Positions 33,610-44,828 of a stretch of DNA of 64,000 nucleotides are shown piece by piece (within the stretch, counting starts at the first letter, position 1; the number at the start of each line of letters is the position of its first letter). The notes under the pieces were generated by a model. It had not been told where the DNA came from, did not search any database, and saw nothing but the letters and a program-made list of their open reading frames with translations. Position numbers and translations under genes: made by a program. The DNA comes from Ooceraea biroi (taxonomy: Eukaryota; Arthropoda; Insecta; Hymenoptera; Formicidae), in NCBI RefSeq assembly GCF_003672135.1, contig NC_039506.1, forward strand, positions 12,834,001 to 12,898,000. Reading direction: 5' to 3'.

Positions 33610-34888
33610 CTAGGTATATATATATAATTTTACTTTTTACAATATTCACATTTTTTCAAATTTATTGCATGTGGTAGGTTTTAGAAACATTTCTGTTGCA
33701 ACATTTCATATGACATATTGCGGAATCTTTTCAGAAATGTTGCATATGAAATGTGAAATCTTGAAATGATTTTAAAACCTTCCTGAAAGCTTTCTGTATT
33801 AATCGGTGTTGTATGGGAGGTTGGAGATTGAATAATGTTTTTATGAATGAATGCGTAAAATTATTTGTCAATGACCAGTAAAAAAATAGAATTTAATAAA
33901 AAAAGAATTAACAATTTACCTAATTGCATATGCACATTTTTCATCAACGATGGCAAAGAAGCTGAAACATACATCAGTTAAATCAAATATCAGAACAATT
34001 AATCAAGGACTTAATACACAGTCAGCAGAAAATTTGTTATAGTCCAAAAATAACATATAATCTTACACTTTTGATTTGACTGGAGAGTCACAGATTTACA
34101 AGATGTTGAAGTATCTCTTTTTGTAGAGGTTTCATTAAGAGATATAGTTTTTCCGAAAGATAAGGGAGACGTTCCACTTATTGGTAATTTATTTTCTAGA
34201 GGTGGAGTATTAAAACATGATGGATTGTTGTACGCTATAACAAATATTCAATTGAGAGCTAATATTTCATTGTAAGAAGAATAGTAAATACATGACCACG
34301 CTATTTAAATATTGATTGATATATCATGCATGTAAGCTGAAAAATCAACCAAACAATAAAACATAGATACATACAGTTTGAACGGGATTGGGAAGTTGCG
34401 GCTTTTGTGGATTCAACTACAGGAGAAGTCTTATCCAAAACTTCAGATAAAGTACCTTGAATTTCAGAAAAAAAACTTTATTTCTTTATAAAACAGTGCT
34501 AATAAATAATCATAGAAGTTATTTTCATTTTTACCTTTCACGACAGATGAATTACTTCAACAGCAAATTTTTCCAGATAAATATTAACATCACTAGGTCT
34601 TCCAGAGCCCAGATAAACAGCAATCAAAAAGGGATGTTTGCAATCCCAAAATTTGCCAAGAATGGGCCAGAAATGCATCTCGGAACTTTTGCTTAAAGGA
34701 ATGCCATCTATATTGACATCTATCAGTATTTCACCATGTTGACGAATATATTCATCAGAAAGTAGTTGTCTAATATTCAGTTTTATTCCTTTGTACCAAA
34801 ACAGCCCATTATCTATATCAGAGACAATAACTTTTCTCGAAGTATGCAACAGAGTCTTGTGACTCTTACGCAGAGAAGGAAAAATTGG

Positions 34889-35752
34889 GGATATTGTTCC
34901 GAAAGGAACATGTCGAGTTTATGGTAGTCCTTTGTGTACTGAAAATAGATACCAAAATAGTGTAAAATACAAAATTTTAACCGCGGCAAATTATTTTTGG
35001 ATATACTTTAGAAAAGTCCCTACTCAGAAACTTAAAAGAAAGTGTTTGCACGGGTTTCCCGTGGAGAGGAGAGCACGAAAAAATCGATTTTAGCTGTCAG
35101 AAATTTGTCCAAAACCAAGAAAGCCGCACCTAGTTTTTAGCAGTTTTTACTGAATTTTCGCGATTTTTCCGATTATAGTGACTTAAAATGTAAGCGGCCC
35201 GCGTAAGATCTGTGATCAAAACGGCTATACTTTGAATATTCACCTATAACCTAACCTAACCTAACCTAAACTAATCTAACCTAACCTACCTAACATTTTT
35301 CTGTGCAAAAATCGCGAAAATTAAGTAAAAACTGTTAAAAATTAGGTGCGGCTTTCTTGGTTTTGGACAAATTTCCGACAGCTAAAATCGATTTTTTTCG
35401 TGCTCTCCTCTCCACGGGAAACCCGTGCAAACACTTTAAGTTTCTGAGCAGGGACTTTTCTAAAGTATATCCAAAAATGATTTGCCGCGGCTAAAATTTT
35501 GTATTTTACACTATTTTGGTATCTATTTTTAGTACACAAAAGGACTACCATAAACTCGACATGTTCCTTTCGGAACAATATCCTTTTTCTTTATTGTAAT
35601 AGCGTTTAGTTTACATTTTTCTATTAGGTAAAAACTTCGGAAAAAATGATTTGCCGCGGCTAAAATTTTGTATTTTACACTATTTTGGTATCTATTTTCA
35701 GTACACAAAAGGACTACCATGAACTCGACATGTTCCTTTCGGAACAGCAGCC
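34889..35752. mobile_element. Foldback element inserted in an exon, telomere-repeat core
   Basis: AAAATTGG at 34881-34888 and 35753-35760 is an 8-bp target duplication. Arms carry GTTCCGAAAGGAACATGTCG and inverse; the inner part is a longer inverted repeat centred on CCTAA units (35247-35294). Removing the element and one duplication restores an open frame across the DUF4806-gene exon. A shorter arm segment is repeated directly (35520-35580 and 35690-35745). Confidence 0.9.
35247..35294. repeat. Telomere-type CCTAA block
   Basis: Seven or more CCTAA/CCTAAA units at the centre of the 34889-35752 foldback; comparable blocks lie at 1271-1312 and 14818-14857. Confidence 0.8.
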
Positions 35753-36916
35753 AAAATTGGCTGTAACAGAGTCAACAATTCATCAACTTTTTTCTTTGAT
35801 ATTCCACGCAAAGCCCATTCCCTTAACCGCTGTTTAATAAATAATTGTTCTGGTCCTCTTTATCATTACAGTTCAATGTTATATTCGCATCATTCTGTTT
35901 ATCTTGCTCATCTCTATTGTCATGCATATAATCACTAATAATACTCTTGTTTTCACTGCTACTGATGGAATTATCAAAAGAATCAAAATTAGGATCTAAA
36001 TTAGGGGTACTATTCTCCTGCAAATCTATGTTCCTTTCAAAAGAATCTTCACTCTCAAGATCATAATCAGTAATATTCTCCAAATTAGGAATCCTATTAT
36101 CATCACTGTCATTGTCAGAATCGAATAAAATAGATCTTGCAGCTCTTGCTTAAAGCTTGGCTAATTTGATACGTTTTATAGCACTAATTCTATATTTCAA
36201 TGCTATCTTTCGTTTAATTGGTGGAATCTATGAATATAAAATAGGGAATAAATTAATTATATAGCATGGCACGATTAGAGTAGATTAAAACAGAAATTGA
36301 AAGAACAAATAAAAATTGAAAAAGTTAAATGAGGCTGGAAGACTTCAATCGTAGCTTTCAAATGAGTCATGCGGTGCAGAAATAGGTTAAGAAATTAAAG
36401 AAAGGATTTTGTAATGAAATAAGTTTTAAAGTTTACCTTATTTTTATTTCCAGACATGATGAACTTTATTTTTTCAGCAATCTGTCTAAGAAAAGCTTTA
36501 TGTACTGTTACTCATGACAGTACCCGAATATCTACCATTCAACGATTTCCCAGATCACAAAGATGACGAACAAACAAAACAATCGCATATTGGCTGTGGC
36601 GGAAAACGATCTTAGCGAACTCTATTGATTAAAATAACATACTCTAACAATAATATATTCAAGCGGCATAAATCGTAAAAGTATACAATTATCTTAGAAG
36701 ACTTGAGATTAATGATTCTTTTTGTCATCTCGAAGTCACTTTTGTGTCATTTTTGTCCAGATAAGTTTTAAGTATGAATAAAGTCATAATGATGTCATTA
36801 TGAGTTTTCTGTTCTACCTGGGTAGTATGTATATTCGTAGCTTTATTTCATGTATATCAAATCGAAGAGATAAATACTTCCAAGATTAATTACCCAGCAA
36901 ACATTTTCTGCAATTA

Positions 36917-38041
36917 CACTAACAGCACATGTAGATACTGAGAATGTTTGGAGAATATCGCAAAAGTATGTTGCGAATATTCTCAGAACATTCGAGATAC
37001 GTACCACGATATACTGAGTACATACTGAGAATGATCTAATGTCCACTTTTTCCTAGTTCATAGTATATACTGCGAATATCTTTCAGTATATTGATAGAAC
37101 GTTTCCAGTATCCCGAGTGGAAATTTAACCTAGTCGGTAGCCGCAGTCACTAGCTAGCCGATACGTGTTTTATATTATATATTTTATATATTATTTATAT
37201 TGTAGCCCCCGTCTAGCAAACGTAGCTAGTACTGAGCTATTTAGAAGTCCTAGCCACTAGACAAATATATTTGTCTAGTAATGAGCTAGCCTGGGCTAGA
37301 TTAAAAATATATACATATAAAAAAATTAATTTTTACCTATTTATCAATTAATATATTCTTACTATATTTACTCCTGAGCTTTGCTATTTGATAACATATG
37401 TATACTATATACATTTTGTTAATTAAAATTTCCACTTACCTCACACGGGATTTGAACCTGCGTCGTTGAGCTCCACAGTCCTCGTTCTAGTCCATTACGC
37501 AATCGAGTATATTTAATAAGCGCGTTTTAAATTCTGCTCTTAATCTGTTAAAGAACACTTATGTACGAACTTAAAAATTCAAAAATATACATACAAATAA
37601 AATGTTCTTAAACTTCATTTTATGTCTAATAAAATATTTAGAAAAGAACTAAAGATTACCTCTAAATTCGTCGATAATTCTTAGAGAACCAACCAAAAAC
37701 CATGCGGTATCAGGCGACAATCAAGAAAACTGGTACCGGCAATATCGGAAATGACGTAAAATGCGCTACTATCTGCATAACTCGAAAGTATATTCTAAGA
37801 ATATATGGAGAATATACGAAACATAATATACTGTAAAAGATATTAAAAGTATATTCTGAGAATATACGAGAATATACGAAAAATAATATACTGTAAAAGA
37901 TATTATTAGTATATTGTGAGAATATACAAGAAATAATATACTATAAGAGATATTGTAGGGATGTTCTCAGTATATTATGTTCAGTACGTACATTCACAGT
38001 ATGTGTATAGAATATTCGAATGATATCATGTGCTGTTAGGG
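36917..38041. mobile_element. CCCTAACAGCAC element, copy B (uninterrupted)
   Basis: 1125 bp, inverted relative to 1802-17007, flanked by TA. Left end mutated to CACTAAC. It aligns to each piece of copy A and supplies the empty site for four insertions there. Contains the tRNA-like segment at 37439-37505. Confidence 0.9.
37439..37505 (-). ncRNA. tRNA-like segment, second copy
   Basis: Minus strand: TTGCGTAATGG (A-box-like) and GGTTCAAATCC (B box) as in 11601-11666. The A box is slightly closer to consensus here. Not a functional tRNA by inspection. Confidence 0.45.
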
Positions 38042-38494
38042 TACAAATGTGGCAACAAATTATGTTTGCCGGAAGGTCGCAAATGGAAAACATACTTTGT
38101 TAACATACTTTGTTGCAATTCTGTTAGCACACTTCCGTCAATATGCAACATTTTTACCGTTCTATTGTCAGATCTGCTCTAATGTTGTCGTCAATTTGAC
38201 TGTGGAATATGTTCGTCAGATTTGGTTCACATTGGAGACCAACTGAGGACACAGTAGGCTCTGGCTTTGGCATTATAGTTCCGCTGACATTTGTTTCTCA
38301 TTTGGCAACATCTCACAACCAAAATGTTTGCTGGGTAATAATGTATCGATGTATACGGAGAGATTCGATTGTGTAATGTGACGAACTACCTATGCTTTTA
38401 ACCTCTTCTTCATACTGAAATCCTATTAACCCATGCCAATCCATACCATGGGCTCCATGGGTCCCAATCAGAGACGATGAGATCACGTGACCTA

Positions 38495-38639
38495 GGCCCG
38501 TATTCATAGTCGGATCTTATATTTAAGATCGTCTTAAGTTTATCTGCAGATGCTGTATGAATCATTTCATTGGCTATGGAGTATCTGCAGATAAACTTAA
38601 AACGGTCTTAAATATAAGATCCGACTATGAATACGGGCC
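38495..38639. mobile_element. MITE with 3-bp CTA duplication
   Basis: GGCCCGTATTCATAGTCGGAT and inverse, CTA at 38492-38494 and 38640-38642. The arms include CTTAAGTTTATCTGCAGAT. A lone end of the same family is at about 63608-63633. Bases 38643-38871 show no gene; GATCCTATAACAGAGATCGG near 38646 recurs inverted near 39272. Confidence 0.85.
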
Positions 38640-38875
38640 CTAGAGATCCTATAACAGAGATCGGACAACGTGCCGCCATGGGGTAAAACCGGGTATGATG
38701 GTTTTGTTGAGCCTTTTGTATCTATTTGATTTGAAACAAAAAAGTATTGGACTTACTTTTGAGCTTACATTATCTAATAAGTTACATTAAAGTATTGATA
38801 ATGTGAAGTGAAATACATATCTTATTCTGCGTTTGAACGTTGTTTTGACTTGTTTTGAAAGACAGGTATGGTTAA

Positions 38876-39168
38876 GGTGAACCTGGAGTTGCTAGTGAAC
38901 TATTTTTTCACTATAGCGATGGTAATTGCAGTTTCGAAAATTCTCTTTATTGCTTGTGCAGAATAAAAAATGTTAAAAACTTGCATTTGTCTTTTCTAAC
39001 TTTTTTCCATTTTGAATATAAAGTCCTGTAGAGTGGACTTTCTTTCTATCTATACTTCATTTGTGGAAAAGGATTTTTTATTCTGCACAAGCAATAAAGA
39101 GAATTTTCGAAACTGCAATTACCATCGCTATAGTGAAAAAATAGTTTACTAGCAACTCCAGCATCCCC
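38876..39168. mobile_element. TTAA MITE, 293 bp
   Basis: TTAA at 38872-38875 and 39169-39172; ends related to GGGGATGCTGGAGTTGCTAG. It is a shortened relative of 20268-21876 and gives the empty site for that element's nested insertion. Bases 39173-39942 are AT-rich without a recognised feature. Confidence 0.9.
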
Positions 39169-39946
39169 TTAAGTCGGCTAATATGTCTTTGTTAGATATA
39201 TATTTTTCTCTCTCACATTTCCGGTTATACTCCACGCACGCGAGCCAATCAAAAATCGTTCACTCGGTGTCCGATCTCTGTTATAGGATCTCTAGTCTTA
39301 CAGGTCTGGAAACGATGATAGTGGGGATAGGTCCGTTTAATGTGAATGTTTTTCTTTCGATTTTCGGCGGCAAACTGTAATACTAAAAATACTATTAAAA
39401 ATGCAAATTAACAATATACAGTGTTCCACAATTATAATATAGTTTCTTAAAGAAATTCTGGAATTTGAGAATTTGTTAGAGGATTTCTGATTTATTGTTT
39501 ATTTAAAGAAATAATGTAAGAAGTTAAACATAATATATATTGCATATATGTGTATTTATACGTAAATAAATAAGTAATGTCTTTGCTATTTTTCTTTTGT
39601 GACATTAAGTGTTATTAATTTCTATTTGTATTATGTTATGTATTATTTTATATATTCTCAAATTTTCTTTTTATTTCTTATTTATCTTGTGTATATTATA
39701 ATTATTGATATCGTCTTTTTACGCAATTTTTATTACAATTTTAGATGTAGTAATATGCTGAAAAGAGAGCGAAAGAATGAGGAACAGAAAGAGTGAGTGA
39801 GAGAAAAGTTCAGATGATGATACTAGTAAAGTGCTGATTTCGCTCATGCGCATTCCATTTCGCGGTATGCAAACTTAGGTGAGTTACGCTACTGTATATA
39901 TACTGTGGTTATAGTATTTAGTATGTTATATAGTTCACGGTCTTAA

Positions 39947-40886
39947 GGGGAAGGTGGAGTTGCTGTATTACCGACAGAGTAAGTGATTTTTTTAATAGTT
40001 CTTTTTATTGGTGGAGTAGAATGAAAAATCCTTTTACACGATTAAAGAAATCCTTTTGCACGATATTGATAGTTCCTTGAGGAACTAATTTTGTGCTCTG
40101 TTTTACTCTTGGGACACGATATTACACAAAAATATATTCACAAAATTGCAGCACACAGAAATCTTTTTATTTACACTTCTAAAAACAAAAAGGCAAATCC
40201 ATCACCCAATAAGGCAAAGGGCGGAACAAGCATTCCTCGTATTCCTTCATTGTGTCCCTACCTTGCTAAACAGCGCTTTTGTGCAGACAAAGTCCATGGT
40301 CCATATTCTCAGCTCACTTTTATGATAAATGCGTGTATTTAGTGTATAGTTCACGCAGAGAGAAGCCTGAGAGCGGTCACGTTCGCATTTTAACTGTAAC
40401 GCCTCAAACATGGACATTGAAGTGATTGAAGTGATTCTGTCTTTATTGCTCACTGAATATTGAATAAAGATAGAATGACGCCGCGAGCGTTGGGAGCGTC
40501 AAGTGGAACGCATATGTCCACGTTTGAGGCGTTACAGTTAAAACGCGAGCGTGATCGCTCTCAGGCTTCTCTCTGGTTCACGTTACATATATTATAGAAT
40601 ATCAGAGATAAATGCGCGCATTTATTGATATAAGTGAGCTGAGAATATGGACCCATAACTTTCATATTAGGTAAATTAATGTAATCAGGTTAGATTACAA
40701 ACCGATAACAAAACTGCAATTTTTGAACTTTTGCCATTTTGAATATAAAGTCCTGTCTCACAAACTTTCTTACTATGTATATTTTATTTGTGGAAAAAGA
40801 TTTTTTATTCTGCATAACCAATAAAAGGATTTCTGTGTGCTACATTCCTCAATTTTTTCAGTAATACAGAGGACTCCAGCTTTCCC
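39947..40886. mobile_element. TTAA foldback element, 940 bp
   Basis: TTAA at 39943-39946 and 40887-40890; ends GGGGAAGGTGGAGTTGCTG and inverse. A second inverted repeat occupies about 40354-40575 (AGAGAGAAGCCTGAGAGCG and inverse). The left arm contains CCAATAAGGCAAAGGGCGGA, shared with the AIP1 upstream region. No gene. Confidence 0.85.
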
Positions 40887-41300
40887 TTAAGTCAGCGGCA
40901 CACGGTGCTTGTTTTCGCGCTGAATTGCTAGATGGATTTGCGTACTTGCTACCGTGCGGGCAATTGTGCTGGTGGTCGTGTTATTGGTTTGACTTCATAC
41001 GTTGCGAGTTTTCGTGCTGGCTGAAAGTCAATTCTGTTTGAAAGACATTGGGTGGTAAATAAACATGGAGCAGGGGGTCTATTACATATCTCTTCCACTG
41101 ATCTATATAAATGGATTGCAGACAGCCTTTGTTTGCAGGCCACCGGAGTGTACCCAAATGAAGGTCGGCCATCTTGTTAGTTACAGGTCCGCTCATGCGC
41201 GTCGGTTTCCACTATTATACGTCTATGAATACAAGTATGATCCTGTATTGATATTATTTTACGGTTTACGTAGTTTTAAAAGTTTTCTATCTGTTTTACA

Positions 41301-42418
41301 ATGGTGCGATGTTGTTTTTCTAATAGTATTTTAACAAAAGGATGTGGACGGACATTTTACAGGTAAGTATAGTAAAATTACATATAAAAGGAAATAAAAA
41401 GTAAGAAGTGCAGGTTATGTTTACAGGGTAAATAATTATGATTAACTATATTGTTTCGTTCAGTGTATTTAATAAGTAAATAAAATTAAGTATTGTTTAT
41501 TTTCTTTTTGTGAAGGTTTCCTTTATCAGATAAATTTATGTTAGAGCAGTGGCTCAAGCAAATACCAATGAAGCATTGGACACCAAATAAGGATAGCCTC
41601 CTGTGTTCAGATCATTTTACAGAAAATTGTTTTGACAAATCTGCATTTCAAGTACGCTTAAAATCTGATAGTGTCCCAACACGTTTTGGAGATCCACAAA
41701 CAGCTTGTATAATCTGCAAGCAGAAACGTTCACATGAATCGATGCACTCATTTTATTTCCTTTCCAACATTTTTATCTTTCTTTGCATGTAACTACTTCT
41801 TTCTCATAAATTATACATAAAAAATATAATGAAACTTATATATGTATAATTACTTTTTGTCAGGTCACTGTGATCCATCACCCTCTGAGGAATGCACGAT
41901 TCGTGTTGCACAAGGCAATGAAATTACCTTTATTTTACTTTAAAAATAGCCAACAGTTCGGTTTCACGTATGTGTCATGAATGTAACCTATAAAAGTGAT
42001 TTATTCATTTATCGATAAACTGACGATAAGATGTAAAGTATGCGGCAGATATTGGAAAAAAAATGACAATACTTCTTTTCATTCGGAAGTACACACTTAT
42101 AATAAACGGTTATGGTTAAAAATGTGATAAAAGTAATTGAAAATATTCAGATACATAAAGGATATGTATCTGCTTTGTGCTACAGTCGGATTTAGAATAA
42201 GTAAAGTAAAAAATTTAGTTAATAAAGTTGTTTTCACTGAAATTATTACAGGTCACTCTCAGGGCCAAGATTTTTATTGTAATCACAGAAATCAGCTCAT
42301 AAATCTTATTGTTTCTACTTACATAGACATAAGATTTTATCACATAGCACGTGAAAATAACGAAAAGCCAAATAAAATACGTAAACAATTAACTAAATTA
42401 ATTTTTTCTCATGACTGA
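41301..42418 (+). CDS. THAP-domain protein, P-element-like, exon structure partial
   Basis: Exon 1 is 41301-41362 (MVRCCFSNS...GRTFYR) and exon 2 starts at 41516 (FPLSDKFMLEQWLKQIPMKH, WTPNKDSLLCSDHFTENCF, then VPTRFGDP). The CSDH and FP/W/P positions fit a THAP domain. The second cysteine of the first pair appears as serine, which may abolish zinc binding. The exon 2 frame runs to 41792, but a splice site before that is likely. A later frame, 42137-42418, reads NHRNQLINLIVSTYIDIRFY then KIRKQLTKLIF, similar to the tail of P-element/THAP9-type transposases. The middle (catalytic) region was not found, so this is a short or decayed gene. Bases 40891-41300 before it may hold its promoter; nothing definite is visible. 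Confidence 0.5.
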
Positions 42419-42608
42419 TTCCTTGTAAAATCATCCCACAAAGTTTGATATAAAAGTACTACTATAAGTTTATAGATACTATAAGTTAGAAATAGTATTT
42501 ATATTATATTAATATTGTTTATATTATACTACTAAATAACATGCTAATGATATTTGCTATTATTTCTTTTCTCAATCATACATTAATTTTTATATCTTCT
42601 CTTGTTTC

Positions 42609-42831
42609 CATTGAACTATATCCTAACTGGAATGAGCACTGCTATTGTTCTCGGGTCACGTGACCCGTTTAGAAAGAGAGGGTGAAAGCAGAGTATAGCT
42701 GTCCTTTCCCAACCTGTAGCCGCCATTGCCGTTTAGACAAAGACGACACGAGAATGGGTATTACTGTCCTTCTTTCTCACTAAACGGCAATGGCGGCTTG
42801 GCGCTTATTCCAGTTAGGTTATAGTTCAATG
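42609..42831. mobile_element. MITE, 223 bp, copy 1
   Basis: CATTGAACTATATCCTAACTGG and inverse ends; interior GGCAATGGCGGC inverted pair and GGGTCACGTGACCC. An inverted-orientation copy is at 63385-63607. Confidence 0.85.
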
Positions 42832-43163
42832 CTTGTTTCCCTTTCCCGGAAAAATAATTCCTTCCTTCTTACATCCCTATAAAATAGCTCCAGGTATTCC
42901 ACTTTCAATTTCCTTAATTCTGAAGTTTTATAATTATCTGTTTGTTTAATAGCCGTAAAAGCCCTTGCCGCTTGATTTTTTATTATACTTGTTTATTTGC
43001 TTCATCAGATATTACGTTCCTGCGCCTCCGCGCTTGCACAGTCTTTCTTTTCCAATAGAAGGACAGAAAATATATTGCTCTCTCGCTCTGGCATCTCGGT
43101 CCTCGATTTTCATCAACAAGACCTATCCAGGTATATAAGATCTATGATTTATATAGATCAGTG

Positions 43164-43284
43164 ATCTCTTCACGGAATGAAAATGCGAAAAGTGAGCAAA
43201 TTTACTAGGTGTTGACCAATTAACTTATAAATATTCTAGTAAATTTGCTCATTTTTCACATTTTCACTCCGTGAAGAGATACGT
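43164..43284. mobile_element. MITE, about 120 bp
   Basis: TGATCTCTTCACGGA(A/G)TGAAAATG at the left returns inverted at the right around an AT-rich loop. The rest of 42832-43671 has no gene I can support; the longest frame (43384-43596) has no recognisable features. Confidence 0.7.
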
Positions 43285-44103
43285 AATAGACCTCCAAGTC
43301 ATTGCTGTTGCTGTACATCGTAAGAAAATTGCAATTGTATTATTTTTAATTATCAAAGAATTACAACAACGACGACAAAATCAATGGCAATAACAATTTG
43401 CGTCTTCCTGTTAAGCATGGAGACTAATGAAGAATTTCATTCCGATTCATTCCATTTATCCTCTCCCGACTTCCGATTATCAATAGTTTATCGATCGCAA
43501 TGCTATCAGTGTACATATTTTGAACTATTGATACCTAGTCAGTCTTTTGTTTCGCTTTGCACCGATCCCTTCTGCGCATTGCCATGTTTCTGGTAGCGAC
43601 CAATATGAGACAAGTTTTGTATATGTAGTAGTTTAAACTCAGCGAGTGTGTAACACGTTTTGACTAATCAACCCATACAGCACGCAAAGATTGCATATAT
43701 ATTGCAGGAATCTTCCACCGCAACGTAGCAACATTGCAAATGCACTGCGAAATGTTTCTGCAGCATTGCTATGGGATTGCAGGAATGTGAAAATGTCCGC
43801 TTTTCGGACCATTGCAACGAAACGTCATAATAATATTGCAATGTAATGAATTTGCAATAATTATTCATTATTATATACTTTAAATATTTGTATTTATATA
43901 ACTTCAATATTTTTATTTATTAACATAAATAGACACTTATATGTAATATAACAATAGTAATAAAAAATGAAATAAACATTTTCTCTATTTTTGTTATAAA
44001 AAAAGTAACTGTTCTTTATAAAAAAAACTTAAAAATCCTCTTCTTGAGATATTATTTTTCCTTTAATTATGTTTAAATATTTTTCCTTTAATTAAATAAT
44101 TGA

Positions 44104-44618
44104 ATCTTCTTCGTTTTTGTTTGTATGTTGCCTGTAAAAATAAAATAGGAATTAAAATTCATATATATTAGCATAAAATTACATAAAAATATACATATAC
44201 TGCAAGTATGTATAGAATTATATGTAAAATGACATACTTTGATCTCTCAATCCTAACCGGAGCTTGAGCAAGCCACTTGGAAATGCATTCAGCAATTTCT
44301 GCATCAGTGGCATGATTGTGTATTTCACGAACAGCTTCTATAACAGAAAAAGTTATTAAAAATATTACAACTATTAATATGCAGTTTTCTAATGAATTTC
44401 CATAATTTTGAGGTTATAGTGATATAAACCGTGAGATAGACAAATAGAGTGATTCTCTGTTATAATTAATTAATAGATACAAGATTTTAACAGCACACAA
44501 GTGCTATAATGAGACATAATATTATAAAAAAGTACTTACCTTTTTCTTTTACGTAACTACTTTCTTTTAGAATGATGCTCGCGTCATACAACCACCATGT
44601 TCTTTAGATAGTCGAAAG
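44104..44618 (-). pseudogene. DUF4806-tail-like coding remnant, second copy
   Basis: Same exons and splice signals as 16085-16600, including the exon reading EAVREIHNHATDAEIAEC; differences are single bases in introns. Conservation may simply reflect a recent common source and not selection. Confidence 0.45.
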
Positions 44619-44828
44619 AGACAAACACCGCATGCGCATATTACCGAGTTCAGATTCTGGTCATCACATTGGTCGAATAGATTTGGACGAATCTCGTTAG
44701 GATAGGAAGACTCCAATGTTTTAATAAAATGAATTATTAATATTAATTAATTACAAATTTTGATTGTGCAATGTTTCCGAAATATTAATGTCATGTTGCT
44801 ACAAGTGTGCTGGTATTTTGCGGATATA

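Larger units (their letters stand above)
31356..33819. mobile_element. CCATACAGCAC-terminated element in an intron, with nested insertions
   Basis: Starts CCATACAGCACGAAAACATT and ends GGTGTTGTATGG. Both ends are rich in CATTTCAGAAAT/TTTC words. It lies in the large intron between exons at 33918 and 31291 of the minus-strand gene and has itself received 31873-32369, 32425-33345 and 33369-33609. Confidence 0.65.
30318..36457 (-). pseudogene. Transposase-lineage/DUF4806 gene, disrupted
   Basis: Minus-strand exons: 36457-36437 (MSGNKNK), 36227 to about 35753 (IPPIKRKIALKYR, acidic stretch, LREWALRGISKKKVDELL), 34888 to about 34530 (SLRKSHKTLLHTSRKVIV, EILIDVNIDGIPLSKSS, FWPILGKFWDC), about 34458-34376 and 34234-34075 (Ser/Thr-rich linker), 33960-33918, 31291-31068 (DSRVAAILQILVERQEEL; LLTLPLTDEDAFSDF), 30663 to about 30480 (VDYFAKLMKVDEHTDEYTAV) and 30412-30318 (GAVLKAFPDSNLVQAEK). 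The IDGxPL...FWPIL block is typical of an arthropod transposase family near CMC/EnSpm; the last three exons fit DUF4806. The usual middle of that transposase is missing. Breaks: TAA at 36149-36151, TGA near 34539, and an 864-bp element inside exon 2. Confidence 0.7.
36893..38335. mobile_element. CCCAGCAAACATTTT-terminated element
   Basis: Ends CCCAGCAAACATTTT and inverse AAAATGTTTGCTGGG with TA outside both. Interior words are TTGCC/CAAACAT. Copy B of the CCCTAACAGCAC element is inserted 24 bp from its left end. It interrupts the right inverted arm of the large element. Confidence 0.8.
27899..38494. mobile_element. Large element with long inverted ends, DUF4806-gene carrier
   Basis: Sequence 27899-28103 (TCATGTGATCTCATTG ... 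GAAATAAAGGTACG) recurs inverted, diverged, at 38494-38336 plus 36892-36840; 29640-29690 continues the left arm and pairs with 36775-36830. So the inverted ends are at least 250 bp and each was later interrupted (by the THAP unit on the left and by 36893-38335 on the right). The interior has the broken gene 30318-36457. Exact termini and target duplication were not found. Bases 27668-27898 before it show nothing. Confidence 0.55.
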
